Below are positions 26,440-35,832 of a stretch of DNA of 64,000 nucleotides, piece after piece. The notes below the pieces were generated by a model. That model did no database searches, was not told the DNA's origin, and was given only the letters and a program-made list of their open reading frames with translations. The stretch is from assembly GCF_000430765.1 (NCBI RefSeq), contig NZ_AUMQ01000016.1:186001-250000 (forward strand), in the 5' to 3' direction. The stretch is from Peribacillus kribbensis DSM 17871. GTDB taxonomy: Bacteria; Bacillota; Bacilli; Bacillales; DSM-1321. The number at the start of each line of letters is the position of its first letter. Position 1 is the stretch's first letter. The position numbers and the translations under genes are program-made.

Positions 26440-26447
26440 ATCCACTG

Positions 26448-27614
26448 TTATTGATATTCAACCCATATAGCACCATTATCTGCAGACCGTACACAATTCT
26501 CAACCCACCGGACCCCCTCTACTCCTGCCTCAATTCCTGAGTACCAAATATTTTCTAACGTTTCTCCCTGATCTACTGCGGCCATCGCCTTGGCAAACCG
26601 GGTGTAAAGATTCGACCACGCTTCAAATAATCCTTCAGGATGTCCGCCGCCGATGCGGTCATCTGCTAATGACCCAGGATAAAGATAGTCCATCCCGCGT
26701 TCTAGAATTTGTGCCGGTTTCCCTTGAATTTCATAACGAAGCTGATTAGGCTGTTCATCCCACCATTCAATACTCGCCTTGGAGCCGATTACACGGATCT
26801 TTTGTCCATGCATGGAACCAGCATTTATACAAGAGGACCAGACAGTCCCAATGGCACCATTATCATATTCCATGATGGTATAGGCATTGTCCTCTAGCGG
26901 GGAACGGCTCTTAACAAAGCTCTGGCGTGTACACATTAGCTTTCTGATTTTTAAATTTGGCAGCATCACTTGCGACAAGTAGAGGGGATGTGTTCCTAAA
27001 TCACCCAAAACATAACTTGGCCCTGCCATTTTTGGATCCACTCGCCACTTTGTACTGGAATTATTTTCTTCCACAGCTCCAGAGTGGAAACCGTGTGCAA
27101 ACTGCATATTAATAATTCGTATTTCTCCTAGATCGCCATTCGCAATCATTTGACGTGCCTGTTCAATGACCTGATGACCGGAATAACCATACGTAATACC
27201 CACAACCCGATTCATCTTTTTCGCAACAGCCTCTAGTTCATTTGCCTCTTCGATGGTAAAACATAACGGCTTTTCACAAACCACATGCACACCAGCGTTC
27301 AGCGCAGTTTTGCAAATCTCATAGTGAGTGCCGTTTGGAGTGGCGATCGAAACAGCTTGAATGCCATCCTCCCGTTTCGCCTCTTCTTCAAACATCGTTT
27401 TGTAATCAGGATAGCAGCGTTCTGGATCAACATGTAAATTTACGCCAAAATCTCTACCGCGCTCCGGATGAATATCAAAAGCGCCCGCCACTAGTTCAAA
27501 ATTATAGTCACGCAGTGCAGCTGAGCGATGGATATATCCAATTTGACTTCCTCGTCCGCCGCCTATCATTGCCCACCGGATTGGTTTTTCCACATTCTTT
27601 TCACCATAAATCAT
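26448..27614 (-). CDS. Gfo/Idh/MocA-family NAD(P)-dependent dehydrogenase
   Basis: The 388-aa protein has an N-terminal Rossmann fold (IRWAMIGGGRGSQIGYIHRSAA), the family Glu-Lys-Pro motif in HVVCEKPLCFTIEEAN and a C-terminal alpha/beta domain with GDLGTHPLYLSQVM, where the aspartate and histidine positions of the catalytic motif are expected. It oxidises a hydroxyl group of a sugar or polyol. It is the second gene of a pair with an IolE-like isomerase 36 bp upstream, close to inositol ABC genes, so an inositol isomer or related cyclitol is a plausible substrate. The specificity is inferred from the neighbourhood only. Confidence 0.88.
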   Translation of the reverse strand: MIYGEKNVEKPIRWAMIGGGRGSQIGYIHRSAALRDYNFELVAGAFDIHPERGRDFGVNLHVDPERCYPDYKTMFEEEAKREDGIQAVSIATPNGTHYEICKTALNAGVHVVCEKPLCFTIEEANELEAVAKKMNRVVGITYGYSGHQVIEQARQMIANGDLGEIRIINMQFAHGFHSGAVEENNSSTKWRVDPKMAGPSYVLGDLGTHPLYLSQVMLPNLKIRKLMCTRQSFVKSRSPLEDNAYTIMEYDNGAIGTVWSSCINAGSMHGQKIRVIGSKASIEWWDEQPNQLRYEIQGKPAQILERGMDYLYPGSLADDRIGGGHPEGLFEAWSNLYTRFAKAMAAVDQGETLENIWYSGIEAGVEGVRWVENCVRSADNGAIWVEYQ

Positions 27615-27650
27615 TTTTAATTTCTCCTTTTCTAAAAAATCTATTTTTCG

Positions 27651-28574
27651 TCAATATCCAACACTTTTTAAATAATCAACACTCTGTTTTACATCCCGTA
27701 AACTAGTATCCGCATTTCTTGGATCCCGTTCCTGTTCAATTGTGATAAAACCGTGATAATTAATATTTTTTAACAATTGATGAATAGAATTGTAATCAAT
27801 AATACCCTGACCGATTGGGCACATCACCCCTTTACCGCAGGCATCAAAAAATCGAATCTGTTCACCCATTACTTGATGATAGATTTCCAGATCAATATCC
27901 TTAAAATGGATATAATCCATTCGGTCTGCATAATCTCTAAGCAACTGCACCGGATCCATTTTTGAGTAATAAAGATGCCCAGTATCCAGGCAAAGTCCGG
28001 CAGTTTCATAGGGAATATCTTCTAGAAGTTTCTTGATTTCGTCTTCAAATTCAATATATCCCCCGGCATGCGGATGGATGACCGGCCGTACACTATATAG
28101 ATTCCACGCACGTTCGGAAATAGCACGAATATGGTTCATCATTTTGTTCCAATCCTGCGTGGATAACCTTGGTGCCCGTTCAGGATGGCCGGCATGATAA
28201 TCCCTTTCATCATGCCCCCAATCAATAATTACCAAATATGGGGTCGGGAATTTTTGTCCTTCTTCCTTTGGAGAAGGAGGAAGTTTCGTTATCAAAGAAC
28301 AGATATCATCAACCTGTTGTAATAAATTTTCAATATTACTCTCTGATACTAAATCATCAAAAATAGTCCCTGCAATAATGGTCAAATCATTTTTAGAAAG
28401 CTCTTCCTGCACTCTCTCAATATCCATAGGCATATATCCATAGGGTCCTAACTCAATCCCTTTATAACCAGCTTGTGCTGCCTCATTTAGCACCCTCTCC
28501 CATGGAGGCAGATAAGGGTTCTTGGGATCATCCACACCCCAGCAGCAAGGGGCTCCTGAGATTATTATACTCAT
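27651..28574 (-). CDS. IolE-like sugar phosphate isomerase/epimerase (xylose-isomerase-like TIM barrel)
   Basis: The 307-aa protein begins SIIISGAPCCWGVDDPKNPY and resembles inosose dehydratase (IolE) paralogues. Metal-ligand-like positions are visible in VRPVIHPHAGGYIEFEDE, AGLCLDTGHLYYSKMDP, DYIHFKDID and the final Glu in HGFITIEQERDP. The family isomerises or dehydrates keto-inositols and sugars. It heads a two-gene unit with a Gfo/Idh/MocA dehydrogenase and has a perfect cre 46 bp upstream. It is distinct from the IolE at 42.4 kb, so it may handle another inositol isomer. Confidence 0.87.
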   Translation of the reverse strand: MSIIISGAPCCWGVDDPKNPYLPPWERVLNEAAQAGYKGIELGPYGYMPMDIERVQEELSKNDLTIIAGTIFDDLVSESNIENLLQQVDDICSLITKLPPSPKEEGQKFPTPYLVIIDWGHDERDYHAGHPERAPRLSTQDWNKMMNHIRAISERAWNLYSVRPVIHPHAGGYIEFEDEIKKLLEDIPYETAGLCLDTGHLYYSKMDPVQLLRDYADRMDYIHFKDIDLEIYHQVMGEQIRFFDACGKGVMCPIGQGIIDYNSIHQLLKNINYHGFITIEQERDPRNADTSLRDVKQSVDYLKSVGY

Positions 28575-28620
28575 TTGAACACCTCCAAAACTTATGCCTT
28601 AATTATAAATCTCTAATATA

Positions 28621-28635
28621 AGCAAACGCTTTCAA
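28621..28635. promoter_or_regulatory. Perfect cre (CcpA) site upstream of the IolE-like gene
   Basis: On the minus strand TTGAAAGCGTTTGCT fits WTGNAANCGNWNNCW fully, 46 bp before the start codon. The rest of 28636-28900 shows no gene. Confidence 0.6.
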
Positions 28636-28900
28636 TATATTGTTTGATTTAAGCTGATTTTCCTTCATATAACAGAAAAAGTTTCACTATCTTGTTTTTA
28701 ATTGGTAAAGTCATTTCCGAAACGGACAGTAATAAAAAGGTAATAGCCCGGTTAGAACTATCCCCTTAAGATAAAAAGATTATCTATTCGCTATATTCAA
28801 TAAGTTCATTTACATCGAACAAGCATTTACAATATTTAATTGGAGACATCCAAACAATTGTAGTGAAACAGCTTTCTAACGGAATCATTTCAGAGTATGA

Positions 28901-28952
28901 AAAAAGCCCACCACCATCTTAAATGAAATAACGCAAGATGTGGGCTTTTTTA
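28901..28952 (-). terminator. Terminator after the AraC regulator gene
   Basis: AAAAAGCCCAC / GTGGGCTTTTT stem extended by ATCTT / AAGAT with a bulge; it can work in both directions. It lies about 30 bp after the regulator's stop. Confidence 0.75.
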
Positions 28953-28980
28953 TGTATTAACAATTTTTGTGGAACACTTC

Positions 28981-29856
28981 CTACCTTTCATTTTTAGTCC
29001 ATAACTGTCGATATTTTTTGGGAGACATACCGACATTCCTAGAAAATAGGGTCGTAAAATAGCTGGTATTATCGTAACCAACCATGCCAGCAATATTCGT
29101 AACACTTTCCTTCGTGTTAATGAGTAATGACTGTGCTTCCCCAATTCTTCGCCGAATGATATATTGAATGGGGGAAAACCCAGTATATTCCTTGAAAGCA
29201 TGGACCAAATAATAGGGACTTATATGAAGTTTATGAGAAAGGAGATTCAATGTAATATCTTCTTGATAATGTTCATCAATATAAGATTTAATGTTATTAG
29301 AAAGAACGGATTCTTCGGATTTTGATAATTCAAGATTCTCTTGAGGAATTTGTAATATAGACATGATAAGCGCTCGAAGGAGATAGCTGCAAGTTTCCTC
29401 GGCGCCAGGCTTTTCATCCGAAATTTGTGAATACATCATTTCCATTAATGACTCAATATTCGAGGCATTCTCTCCGCTGCGTAAAACATATGAAGTACCC
29501 TTTGAAACCAAATGATTTTTAGGTAATCCAGTCAGCTTTAAATTTGTGATACCACAACAATAAACGCTCATATCCATATCTGAATTTCCATATTCATCGT
29601 GGAGGACACCGCTGTTATAGATTAAAATATCACCTTTAAGGGTTTTATAATGCCGATCACCGATCAAAAGACCACCACCACCCTCTGTGATATAGATAAT
29701 TTCCAAAATATCATGATGCATATGCAACGTTCGAGGCAAGCTTGTATGAGTTGAATCAACATTACAGATATAGAGCAGTTTAGGAATTGAACCATCCTCA
29801 AAGCTGGGATGAAAATCTTTGTTAACAAAATATTGAGTCATTAATTGATCCCTCAC
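28981..29856 (-). CDS. AraC-family transcriptional regulator with N-terminal cupin-like domain
   Basis: The 291-aa protein has an N-terminal ligand-binding beta domain (LHMHDILEIIYITEGGGGLLIGD) and a C-terminal pair of helix-turn-helix motifs. The first is in LNLLSHKLHISPYYLVHAFK and the second in VTNIAGMVGYDNTSYFTTLF followed by the family end NVGMSPKKYRQLW. It probably activates a neighbouring sugar or polyol gene set when it binds a ligand. It lies between the ABC/dehydrogenase operon and the IolE-like pair, all on the same strand, with its own terminator. Which unit it controls is not clear. Confidence 0.9.
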   Translation of the reverse strand: MRDQLMTQYFVNKDFHPSFEDGSIPKLLYICNVDSTHTSLPRTLHMHHDILEIIYITEGGGGLLIGDRHYKTLKGDILIYNSGVLHDEYGNSDMDMSVYCCGITNLKLTGLPKNHLVSKGTSYVLRSGENASNIESLMEMMYSQISDEKPGAEETCSYLLRALIMSILQIPQENLELSKSEESVLSNNIKSYIDEHYQEDITLNLLSHKLHISPYYLVHAFKEYTGFSPIQYIIRRRIGEAQSLLINTKESVTNIAGMVGYDNTSYFTTLFSRNVGMSPKKYRQLWTKNER

Positions 29857-29997
29857 TATTATGATACCAGCGCTGTAAATATTCTTATAAATGGGAATAT
29901 TCGATAATATAGCATTTAGCTATACTTTATAAGATGAATCCTATATTGTGCAACTCTTTTATATTCTAATAACCTGACTAACCATGGAATACTTTTT

Positions 29998-30042
29998 AAT
30001 TAAAAAGCACCTCCAACCATTAAGTGTCAATAGGGTGCTTTC
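29998..30042 (-). terminator. Terminator after the ABC transporter/dehydrogenase operon
   Basis: AAAGCACC / GGTGCTTTTT stem-loop on the minus strand, about 30 bp past the natural end of the interrupted dehydrogenase gene. This agrees with the original stop at 30072. Confidence 0.6.
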
Positions 30043-30071
30043 CTACTCAATTCTAATACTAAGTTACAGTA

Positions 30072-31121
30072 TTACTGACCCTGAAGTGTGTTAAATGGAG
30101 ATTGAACTGTAATCAACCCACCTGTTTCATATGACTTTTTGCAAGCATAGCCGAGAGCGGTTGATAACACCCCATCTTCCACTGTCACATCCGGGTTCCT
30201 TTTCTCCAAAATGCAAGAAATAAACTCTTCTGCCTCGCTTAAGTAGGCCTGTTCAAACCGCTCTTAAAATCCATCGGAACATTCCTTTACGGCTCCTGTT
30301 TCATCAAAGACAGTAACCAGATTTTTTTCCGGGATAGTCCCAATTCTTAATGTACCTTTTGTACCGATAATTTCCGTTTCAACGTGATAGCCATGCGCGC
30401 TATTACGTCCGGCTACAAAAATCCCCACTTTATTATCTGCAAATTTTACCATGCCCACACCCGTTTCGGCATCATTCAATTCCGTAAATTCGGGATGGGC
30501 ACTGGCTCCGCCAATGGCCCATACCTGTCTGGCTTCTGCGTTTAGATACCATCTGGCAAGATCCAAATCATGGATGGCCATATCAAGGAACAAACCTCCG
30601 CTGTAATTGTTTTTCGCAAATTGCATAAATCCATTGATGGCATTTGCCGGATCAAGACCGTAGCAGCGGATTAAAAATGGCTCCCCAATCTTCCCCTCCT
30701 CAATTTTCTTTTTGGCATAGGCATATGACTTATCATATCTTCTCATAAACCCAAGCATAAATACTTGATCCTTATACTTGTTTACTACCTCTTGGACGTG
30801 AAGTGCTTCCTCTAAATACAATCCAAGTGGTTTTTCACTGAACACATGGAATCCGGCAGTCAAAGCTTTCTCAATTTGTTCGCAATGGAAACTTGAAGGA
30901 GATGCAATAAAGATGGCGTCCAATTCTTTGTTTTTTAACATTTCATCATAATTCATATAGGCATATGGAATATCCCAATCTTTTTGAACTTGTTCCACTT
31001 CCTCCGGAATCACACTGCAAACCGCTGATAATTCACAATTTGGAATGCGAAACGCTAAATTTTCCGCGTGCTGTCTGCCCAATCTTCCTAAACCGACGAT
31101 ACCAACCTTTACCTTATTCAT
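30072..31121 (-). pseudogene. Gfo/Idh/MocA inositol-dehydrogenase-like gene with an in-frame TAA
   Basis: The first 285 codons (31121-30264) encode a Rossmann domain (VKVGIVGLGRLGRQHAENLA), the EKP motif (HVFSEKPLGLYLEEA) and the catalytic segment GGLFLDMAIHDLDLARWYL. After ECSDGF a TAA stops translation, but the same frame continues ERFEQAYLSEAEEFISCILE and a normal C-terminus to a TAA at 30072, giving 349 codons in all. A single TAY-to-TAA change explains it. A 285-residue product would lack the last helices. The gene follows the ABC permease and was probably an inositol or scyllo-inositol dehydrogenase. Readthrough or a sequencing error cannot be excluded. Confidence 0.8.
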
Positions 31122-31222
31122 TTAAAATCTCCACCTTTAATAGATTAACGGAATATTTTATAAAAATGGCACTTAAATAGGCCTGACTTCTAGCAGTCAG
31201 ACCTGTCAGCTTCTCTTCTCTA

Positions 31223-32221
31223 TTATGCTTTTTTATTCTTACGAGAATCAATTAAAACAGCGCTTACAATGATTGCTCCCTTTAAAATTTGCTGCCAATA
31301 AGAAGATACACCTAATAAATCAAGGCTGTTATTTAAGACACCGATAATTAAGGCACCAATAATCGTTCCAGGGATGGTACCAACCCCACCGGCTAAACTT
31401 GTACCCCCAATAACTGCAGCGGCAATCGCATCAAGCTCAAAGGACACACCCATACTTGGCTGACCGACACTTACCCTTGCAGTTAGCAGCATACCGGCAA
31501 TTGAGGATAACAATCCTGCATAAATATAAATTAATATCAGGTAGCGATCAACATTGATTCCGCAGATTTTTGCAGCTTGAACGTTACCGCCAATCGCATA
31601 GGTGTACTTACCAAACTTTGTTTTAGCTAGTAATATATGAGAAACAATTCCTACTAGAGCAAATATAATGATTGGAACCGGGATTCCAGCAATTACACCC
31701 CTGCCTAAAAACATAAAGGGATCAGATAAGTTTGGAATCGGTCTCCCATCACTATATAACAGGGCTAAACCTCTTGCCGCTGTCATCATACCAAGTGTGG
31801 AGATAAATGGAGGAATCTTACCCTTCGTTGAAATAATCCCGTTTATTGCTCCACAGGCAACCCCAACTCCTACACCAATCAATAATGATATGATCAGAGA
31901 GTTTCCAGGGTGTGCAAAACTTGCCACCATAACGGAGGTCAGTGCAATAACTGAACCGGAAGATAAGTCGATACCGGTTGTTATAATAACAATGGTAACG
32001 CCAATTCCAACAATACCAATAAATGAGATTTGCCTGACAATGTTTAATAAGTTTTGTGTTTTAAGAAAGGACGGTGACAGAAATGACATGATAATAACCA
32101 TCGCTAATAAGACAAACACAATTCCATATTTACTAATGAATGGGCCGATCTTTTCTTTCCAAAGATTTCTCTCACTACCTTGGTTTACGGCTGTAGCAGT
32201 ACTACTTGTTGGATTACCCAA
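31223..32221 (-). CDS. Sugar ABC transporter permease (RbsC/IatP type)
   Basis: The 332-aa membrane protein of the ribose/inositol (CUT2) permease group has about eight to ten helices. The core reads [20 protein letters not shown] followed by [11 protein letters not shown], and later [20 protein letters not shown], both typical of RbsC-like proteins. It forms the channel of an importer with the ATPase encoded 33 bp upstream and the lipoprotein encoded before that. The upstream region of the operon shares its conserved motif with iolA, so myo-inositol is the likely cargo. Confidence 0.92.
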   Translation of the reverse strand: MGNPTSSTATAVNQGSERNLWKEKIGPFISKYGIVFVLLAMVIIMSFLSPSFLKTQNLLNIVRQISFIGIVGIGVTIVIITTGIDLSSGSVIALTSVMVASFAHPGNSLIISLLIGVGVGVACGAINGIISTKGKIPPFISTLGMMTAARGLALLYSDGRPIPNLSDPFMFLGRGVIAGIPVPIIIFALVGIVSHILLAKTKFGKYTYAIGGNVQAAKICGINVDRYLILIYIYAGLLSSIAGMLLTARVSVGQPSMGVSFELDAIAAAVIGGTSLAGGVGTIPGTIIGALIIGVLNNSLDLLGVSSYWQQILKGAIIVSAVLIDSRKNKKA

Positions 32222-32254
32222 TTTATTCCCTCCTCTTGAATTCCCAAAAATATT

Positions 32255-33751
32255 TTAATGATAAGCTATTTCTAAGATTTTTTCTTGGTTTGCTTCCTCA
32301 CGCCCTAATTCACCCTTTTTAATGCCTTCGTGCATAACAATAATTCGGTCGCTCATTCCTAAGATTTCCGGCATTTCGGAAGAAATCATAATAACGGCTT
32401 TTCCTTGCTGTGCGAGTTTAGACATTAACTTATGAATCTCTGATTTAGCCCCTACATCTACACCTCTTGTTGGCTCATCCAGGATGAGAATATCCGGGTC
32501 ATTCAAAAGCCATCTTGCCAGTAATACTTTCTGTTGATTTCCGCCGCTTAAATTCATAATAAGCTGATCAAGGTGAGGGGTTTTAATATTTAATAGTTCG
32601 ACCTGTTCATTACATTTTTCTTTTACTAATCTTTTATTGATATAGCCACCCTTTAAAAACCGATTAATATTTGAGATAATCATATTTTCCCTAATGGATA
32701 GAGGAAGAAATGCACCTGTTAATTTCCGGTCCTCCGTTAACAAAGCAATTTTATTTTTAATTGCATCTTCCGGACTTTTAATCTTAACTTTTTTTCCATT
32801 TATGTAAATCTCACCCGTATCAGGAGTATCGATCCCAAAAATGCACTCAATTACCTCTGTTCTTCCTGCTCCCATTAGACCTGCAATTCCTAAAATTTCG
32901 CCTTTGCGAAGTTCGAAGCTAATATTTTGAAACTTGCCTTTCCTAGAAAGATTTTTGACTGATAAGATGACATCTAACAATTCAGCTTTTTCTTTATGAA
33001 AAACTTGTTTGATTTCCCGTCCTACCATCATCTGAATTAATGTATTTTCATCTATTTCCTTTGCCGATTTTGTTCCTATATATTGACCGTCTCGAAAGAC
33101 TGTTAATTCATCACAGATTTTAAAAATTTCATCCATTTTATGTGAAATATAAATGATGGAAACCCCTTTGGCTTGCAATGAACGAATAATTCCAAATAGC
33201 TGTTCAACTTCTTTATCTGTAATCGCAGATGTTGGCTCATCCATGATGATTAAATCAGCATTATATGAAACGGCGGTCGCAATCTCCACCATTTGCATAT
33301 TGGCAATACTTAAATCTTTCATTTTTGTGGTAGGGTCAATATTGATATTCAGTGTTTCAAAGAGTCTCCTGGACTCTTCTACCATTTTTTTATTGTTCAC
33401 CCAGCCAGTCTTGCCAAATGAAAATTCTCTACCTAAAAAAATATTCTCAGCAACCGTCATATGCGGGACAGGACTTAATTCTTGATGGATCATGGAAATA
33501 CCATTTTTAACAGCTTCTTTTGGACCGCTTACCTTCAGTTCTTTCCCTTTGAACCGAATAATACCTGTGTCTGGAGTATAAATACCAAAGATTATCTTCA
33601 TTAAAGTGGATTTCCCTGCCCCATTCTCTCCCATCAGACCGTGAACAGAGCCTTTTCTTATCTTTAATTGAATATTATCTAGTGCTTTTACCCCAGGGAA
33701 CTCCTTTGTAATGTTTTCGAGTTCTAGAATATACTCACTCACCTTCGTCAC
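32255..33751 (-). CDS. Sugar ABC transporter ATP-binding protein (RbsA/IatA type)
   Basis: The 498-aa protein has two ABC domains, as in CUT2 importers. Domain one has Walker [20 protein letters not shown], Walker [14 protein letters not shown] and an atypical ABC signature. Domain two has the degenerate Walker [17 protein letters not shown], the signature [15 protein letters not shown] and [15 protein letters not shown]. It powers uptake with the permease downstream. A terminator-like hairpin separates it from the binding-protein gene. The substrate is inferred to be myo-inositol from the operon's location and promoter motif; ribose or another monosaccharide is the alternative. Confidence 0.94.
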   Translation of the reverse strand: MTKVSEYILELENITKEFPGVKALDNIQLKIRKGSVHGLMGENGAGKSTLMKIIFGIYTPDTGIIRFKGKELKVSGPKEAVKNGISMIHQELSPVPHMTVAENIFLGREFSFGKTGWVNNKKMVEESRRLFETLNINIDPTTKMKDLSIANMQMVEIATAVSYNADLIIMDEPTSAITDKEVEQLFGIIRSLQAKGVSIIYISHKMDEIFKICDELTVFRDGQYIGTKSAKEIDENTLIQMMVGREIKQVFHKEKAELLDVILSVKNLSRKGKFQNISFELRKGEILGIAGLMGAGRTEVIECIFGIDTPDTGEIYINGKKVKIKSPEDAIKNKIALLTEDRKLTGAFLPLSIRENMIISNINRFLKGGYINKRLVKEKCNEQVELLNIKTPHLDQLIMNLSGGNQQKVLLARWLLNDPDILILDEPTRGVDVGAKSEIHKLMSKLAQQGKAVIMISSEMPEILGMSDRIIVMHEGIKKGELGREEANQEKILEIAYH

Positions 33752-33771
33752 CGCCTAGATTAAGATTTTAA

Positions 33772-33812
33772 TAAAAAGGCCGCTCAGAAGCTCGATCCTA
33801 AGCGACCCTTAC
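33772..33812 (-). terminator. Intercistronic terminator/attenuator after the binding-protein gene
   Basis: Stem AAGGGTCGCT / AGCGGCCTTT with a mismatch and a TTTTTATT tail on the minus strand. It would let the binding protein be made in excess over the ATPase and permease. Confidence 0.6.
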
Positions 33813-33821
33813 AATCAAGAA

Positions 33822-34790
33822 CTACTTTTGCCATTTTTTGATGAACTCGTCAACATTATCCTTTGTAACTAATTGGAATGGGATATTAATAAATTTATTT
33901 TTTAATTTTTTCCCTTTTACAGCATCAATTGCTGCTTCAATTGCCCCTTTACCTTGACCATTTGCATCTTGGAAAGCGGTAACATTTAATTTGCCATCTT
34001 TAACATATTTTAAAGCATCGATGGTTCCATCAATTCCAGCAACGATAATATTTCCACGCTTACCAGCTTCATCAAGGGCAGAAATCGCTCCAATTGCCAT
34101 TTCATCATTATTTGCAACAATGGCATCGAAATGTTTTCCAGATTGGATCCAGTTTTCCATCAAGGTCATCCCAGTGGATCTTTGATAATCAGCGGAAGCT
34201 TCACGAACAATTTTCATACCTGGATTTTCTTTTACAACATCTTTATTACCTTGTGTTCTTTTTACTACTGATTCTTGACCCAATGTACCATTCATTAGAC
34301 CAATATCGCCTTTTCCACCCAGTAACTCGGCTACCTTTTTCATTTGGATTGTTCCAGCCTCAAGAGACTCCGATCCAACATATGCATAGATTTTTTTCAT
34401 GACCTTTTTGCTTGGCATCCTATTTACAATAATCACTGGAATATTTGCGTCATTTGCAGCATTGACCATCGGCTCAACAGCATCTGTATCAACTGGGTTA
34501 ATAATGATTGCATCTACCCCTTGAGTAATGAATGTATCAACTTGAGACATTTGCTTACTAGAGTCATTTTTGGCATCTACCATTTTCACTTCAACATTTT
34601 TATGTGCTTTGTCATATTGATTAATTCCATCATATAAGTAAGATAACCATTTATCGTCGAACACAGGCATCGCGGCACCAATGACAATATGGTTTTTATC
34701 CTTGCCTGAAGTTGTTGCCGATCCACAGCCGGCCAGCATTCCCGCCAATAAAACAAAAACTGCTAATAAACCCATTAATCTCTTATTCAT
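33822..34790 (-). CDS. Sugar ABC transporter substrate-binding lipoprotein (CUT2, inositol-type)
   Basis: The protein has about 322 aa. The start at 34790 is chosen because it yields a clean lipoprotein signal MNKRLMGLLAVFVLLAGMLAG with lipobox Cys (LAGC), preceded by a purine-rich AAGGGGG; an ATG 21 codons upstream gives a poor N-terminus. The mature part is a periplasmic-binding-protein I fold: VIGAAMPVFDDKWLSYLYDG, DAIIINPVDTDAVEPMVNAA and IVAGIDGTIDALKYVKDG. It captures the ligand outside the membrane for the ATPase/permease encoded next. It is the first gene of the operon, preceded by a long regulatory region with iol-type motifs and a cre-like site. Confidence 0.92.
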   Translation of the reverse strand: MNKRLMGLLAVFVLLAGMLAGCGSATTSGKDKNHIVIGAAMPVFDDKWLSYLYDGINQYDKAHKNVEVKMVDAKNDSSKQMSQVDTFITQGVDAIIINPVDTDAVEPMVNAANDANIPVIIVNRMPSKKVMKKIYAYVGSESLEAGTIQMKKVAELLGGKGDIGLMNGTLGQESVVKRTQGNKDVVKENPGMKIVREASADYQRSTGMTLMENWIQSGKHFDAIVANNDEMAIGAISALDEAGKRGNIIVAGIDGTIDALKYVKDGKLNVTAFQDANGQGKGAIEAAIDAVKGKKLKNKFINIPFQLVTKDNVDEFIKKWQK

Positions 34791-35001
34791 GTTAAATGTA
34801 GCCCCCTTAAATTTTTCGTATTTATGTAAATAACACAGATGAATTTTAATCACGCCAATTTTGGCTCTGCATTTTTAGCAGATGATTGCTTCAGCTTTAA
34901 CCCCTTATTCGTAATCTTCAAAAAAATCAATCCGGTAAAAATCCCCACCCCCTTAAAATGACTAAACCTCTAAATTTTTGGTTGTTTTCTTTTTAAATAA
35001 A

Positions 35002-35020
35002 TTGTTATGTTTTGGGTAAC
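35002..35020. promoter_or_regulatory. iol-type operator motif, copy 1 (ABC operon upstream region)
   Basis: TTGTTATGTTTTGGGTAAC, the core also seen at 35107 and 48694. It lies about 212 bp upstream of the binding-protein start. Confidence 0.5.
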
Positions 35021-35106
35021 AATTTAAATTTGATTAAAAAATATACTAATTTCACTGTTGTCAGTCAATGTTTTTCATCTTCTCAATAGCTTAAGCGCCA
35101 AAATAT

Positions 35107-35135
35107 TTGTTATGTTTTGATTAAATGTTGGTAAC
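35107..35135. promoter_or_regulatory. iol-type operator motif, copy 2 (ABC operon upstream region)
   Basis: TTGTTATGTTTTGATTAA followed by ATGTTGGTAAC. Read on the minus strand it gives tandem ACCAACATTT and AATCAAAACAT boxes about one helical turn apart, an arrangement like the tandem repeats bound by IolR. The similarity to the iolA upstream region extends over about 65 bp, including the cre-like site. Confidence 0.55.
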
Positions 35136-35148
35136 TTTATGATAATTA

Positions 35149-35163
35149 TAAAAGCGCTTTCAG
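35149..35163. promoter_or_regulatory. cre-like site upstream of the ABC operon
   Basis: ATAAAAGCGCTTTCA differs from the cre consensus at one base. The block AAAAGCGYTTTCAGTCAATA is shared with the iolA upstream region at 48744-48763. Confidence 0.5.
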
Positions 35164-35265
35164 TCAATATATTTTTGTTATATTCTGATATTTTTTATTA
35201 TTAGCTTTTGAATAGCAGTTTATTTCGAGAGATAACTGATTAATCTAGTAAAACTAAGAATTAGG

Positions 35266-35306
35266 CAATAAAAAAGAACTAAGGAAAGCATTCCCTTGGT
35301 TTAACT
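35266..35306. terminator. Stem-loop with minus-strand T-run
   Basis: AACTAAGG / CCTTGGTT-type stem with TTTTTTATTG on the minus strand. It lies in the long region between the ABC operon promoter and the transporter remnant. Confidence 0.45.
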
Positions 35307-35439
35307 AATTTTGACGTTATACTAGATTAACGATAAACATCTATTCCACTTTCTAATGCAGCAGGGAAGGAATCATTTCTCCCCAAAAACTTATAAAATA
35401 ACCGCTAGAAATCCAATTACACCAGCAAATAAAACCCGG

Positions 35440-35832
35440 CTGCAATCCCAAAGCGCGCTTAGGCTGTTTGAACTTTTCGGTAACGGATATTTAATATGGG
35501 GTTTTTGCTGCCCGCTGCCTTGCTGGTATTACTGCAGCATCGTGGGTTGTTTTTGCAGTCCTGTATTCAAAGTTTTTTTCAGATGTTAAGTTCATCGGGC
35601 CATGAGCATGATTTCCTTCGTTATTGTGTTCGCCCAGCTTCTTAGGATGGGGTTAAGTACCTATATTGTTGATCAGTGGGGATGACATGCTGGCATCCAC
35701 CATTCTGGATGGGAGCAGGAATTGCGGTTATTGGTGTGATTTTATCTTTCTTTGTGTTTGAACCAGATGAAGGCATAGAAAGGGGTCCCATTAAAATAAA
35801 CGATTTAACCTCGGTAGTATATTTTCCCCCTA
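35440..35832 (+). pseudogene. Remnant of an MFS transporter
   Basis: Shifting plus frames read ARCLAGITAASWVVFAVLY with SKFFSD after it, then LSTYIVDQWG, and then FWMGAGIAVIGVILSFFVFE with PDEG, the order and spacing of helices 4-6 in many MFS exporters. At least two frameshifts and several stops interrupt it and both ends are missing. It is not the inositol transporter of the iolF position, which is at 41-42 kb. Confidence 0.55.

Noticed and set aside
28800-28919. Short plus frame ending EYEKSPPPS
   Set aside because: No start signal and no recognisable family; it overlaps the terminator hairpin.
31668-32258. 196-codon plus-strand ORF
   Set aside because: Antisense shadow of the ABC permease gene, which has clear family motifs.
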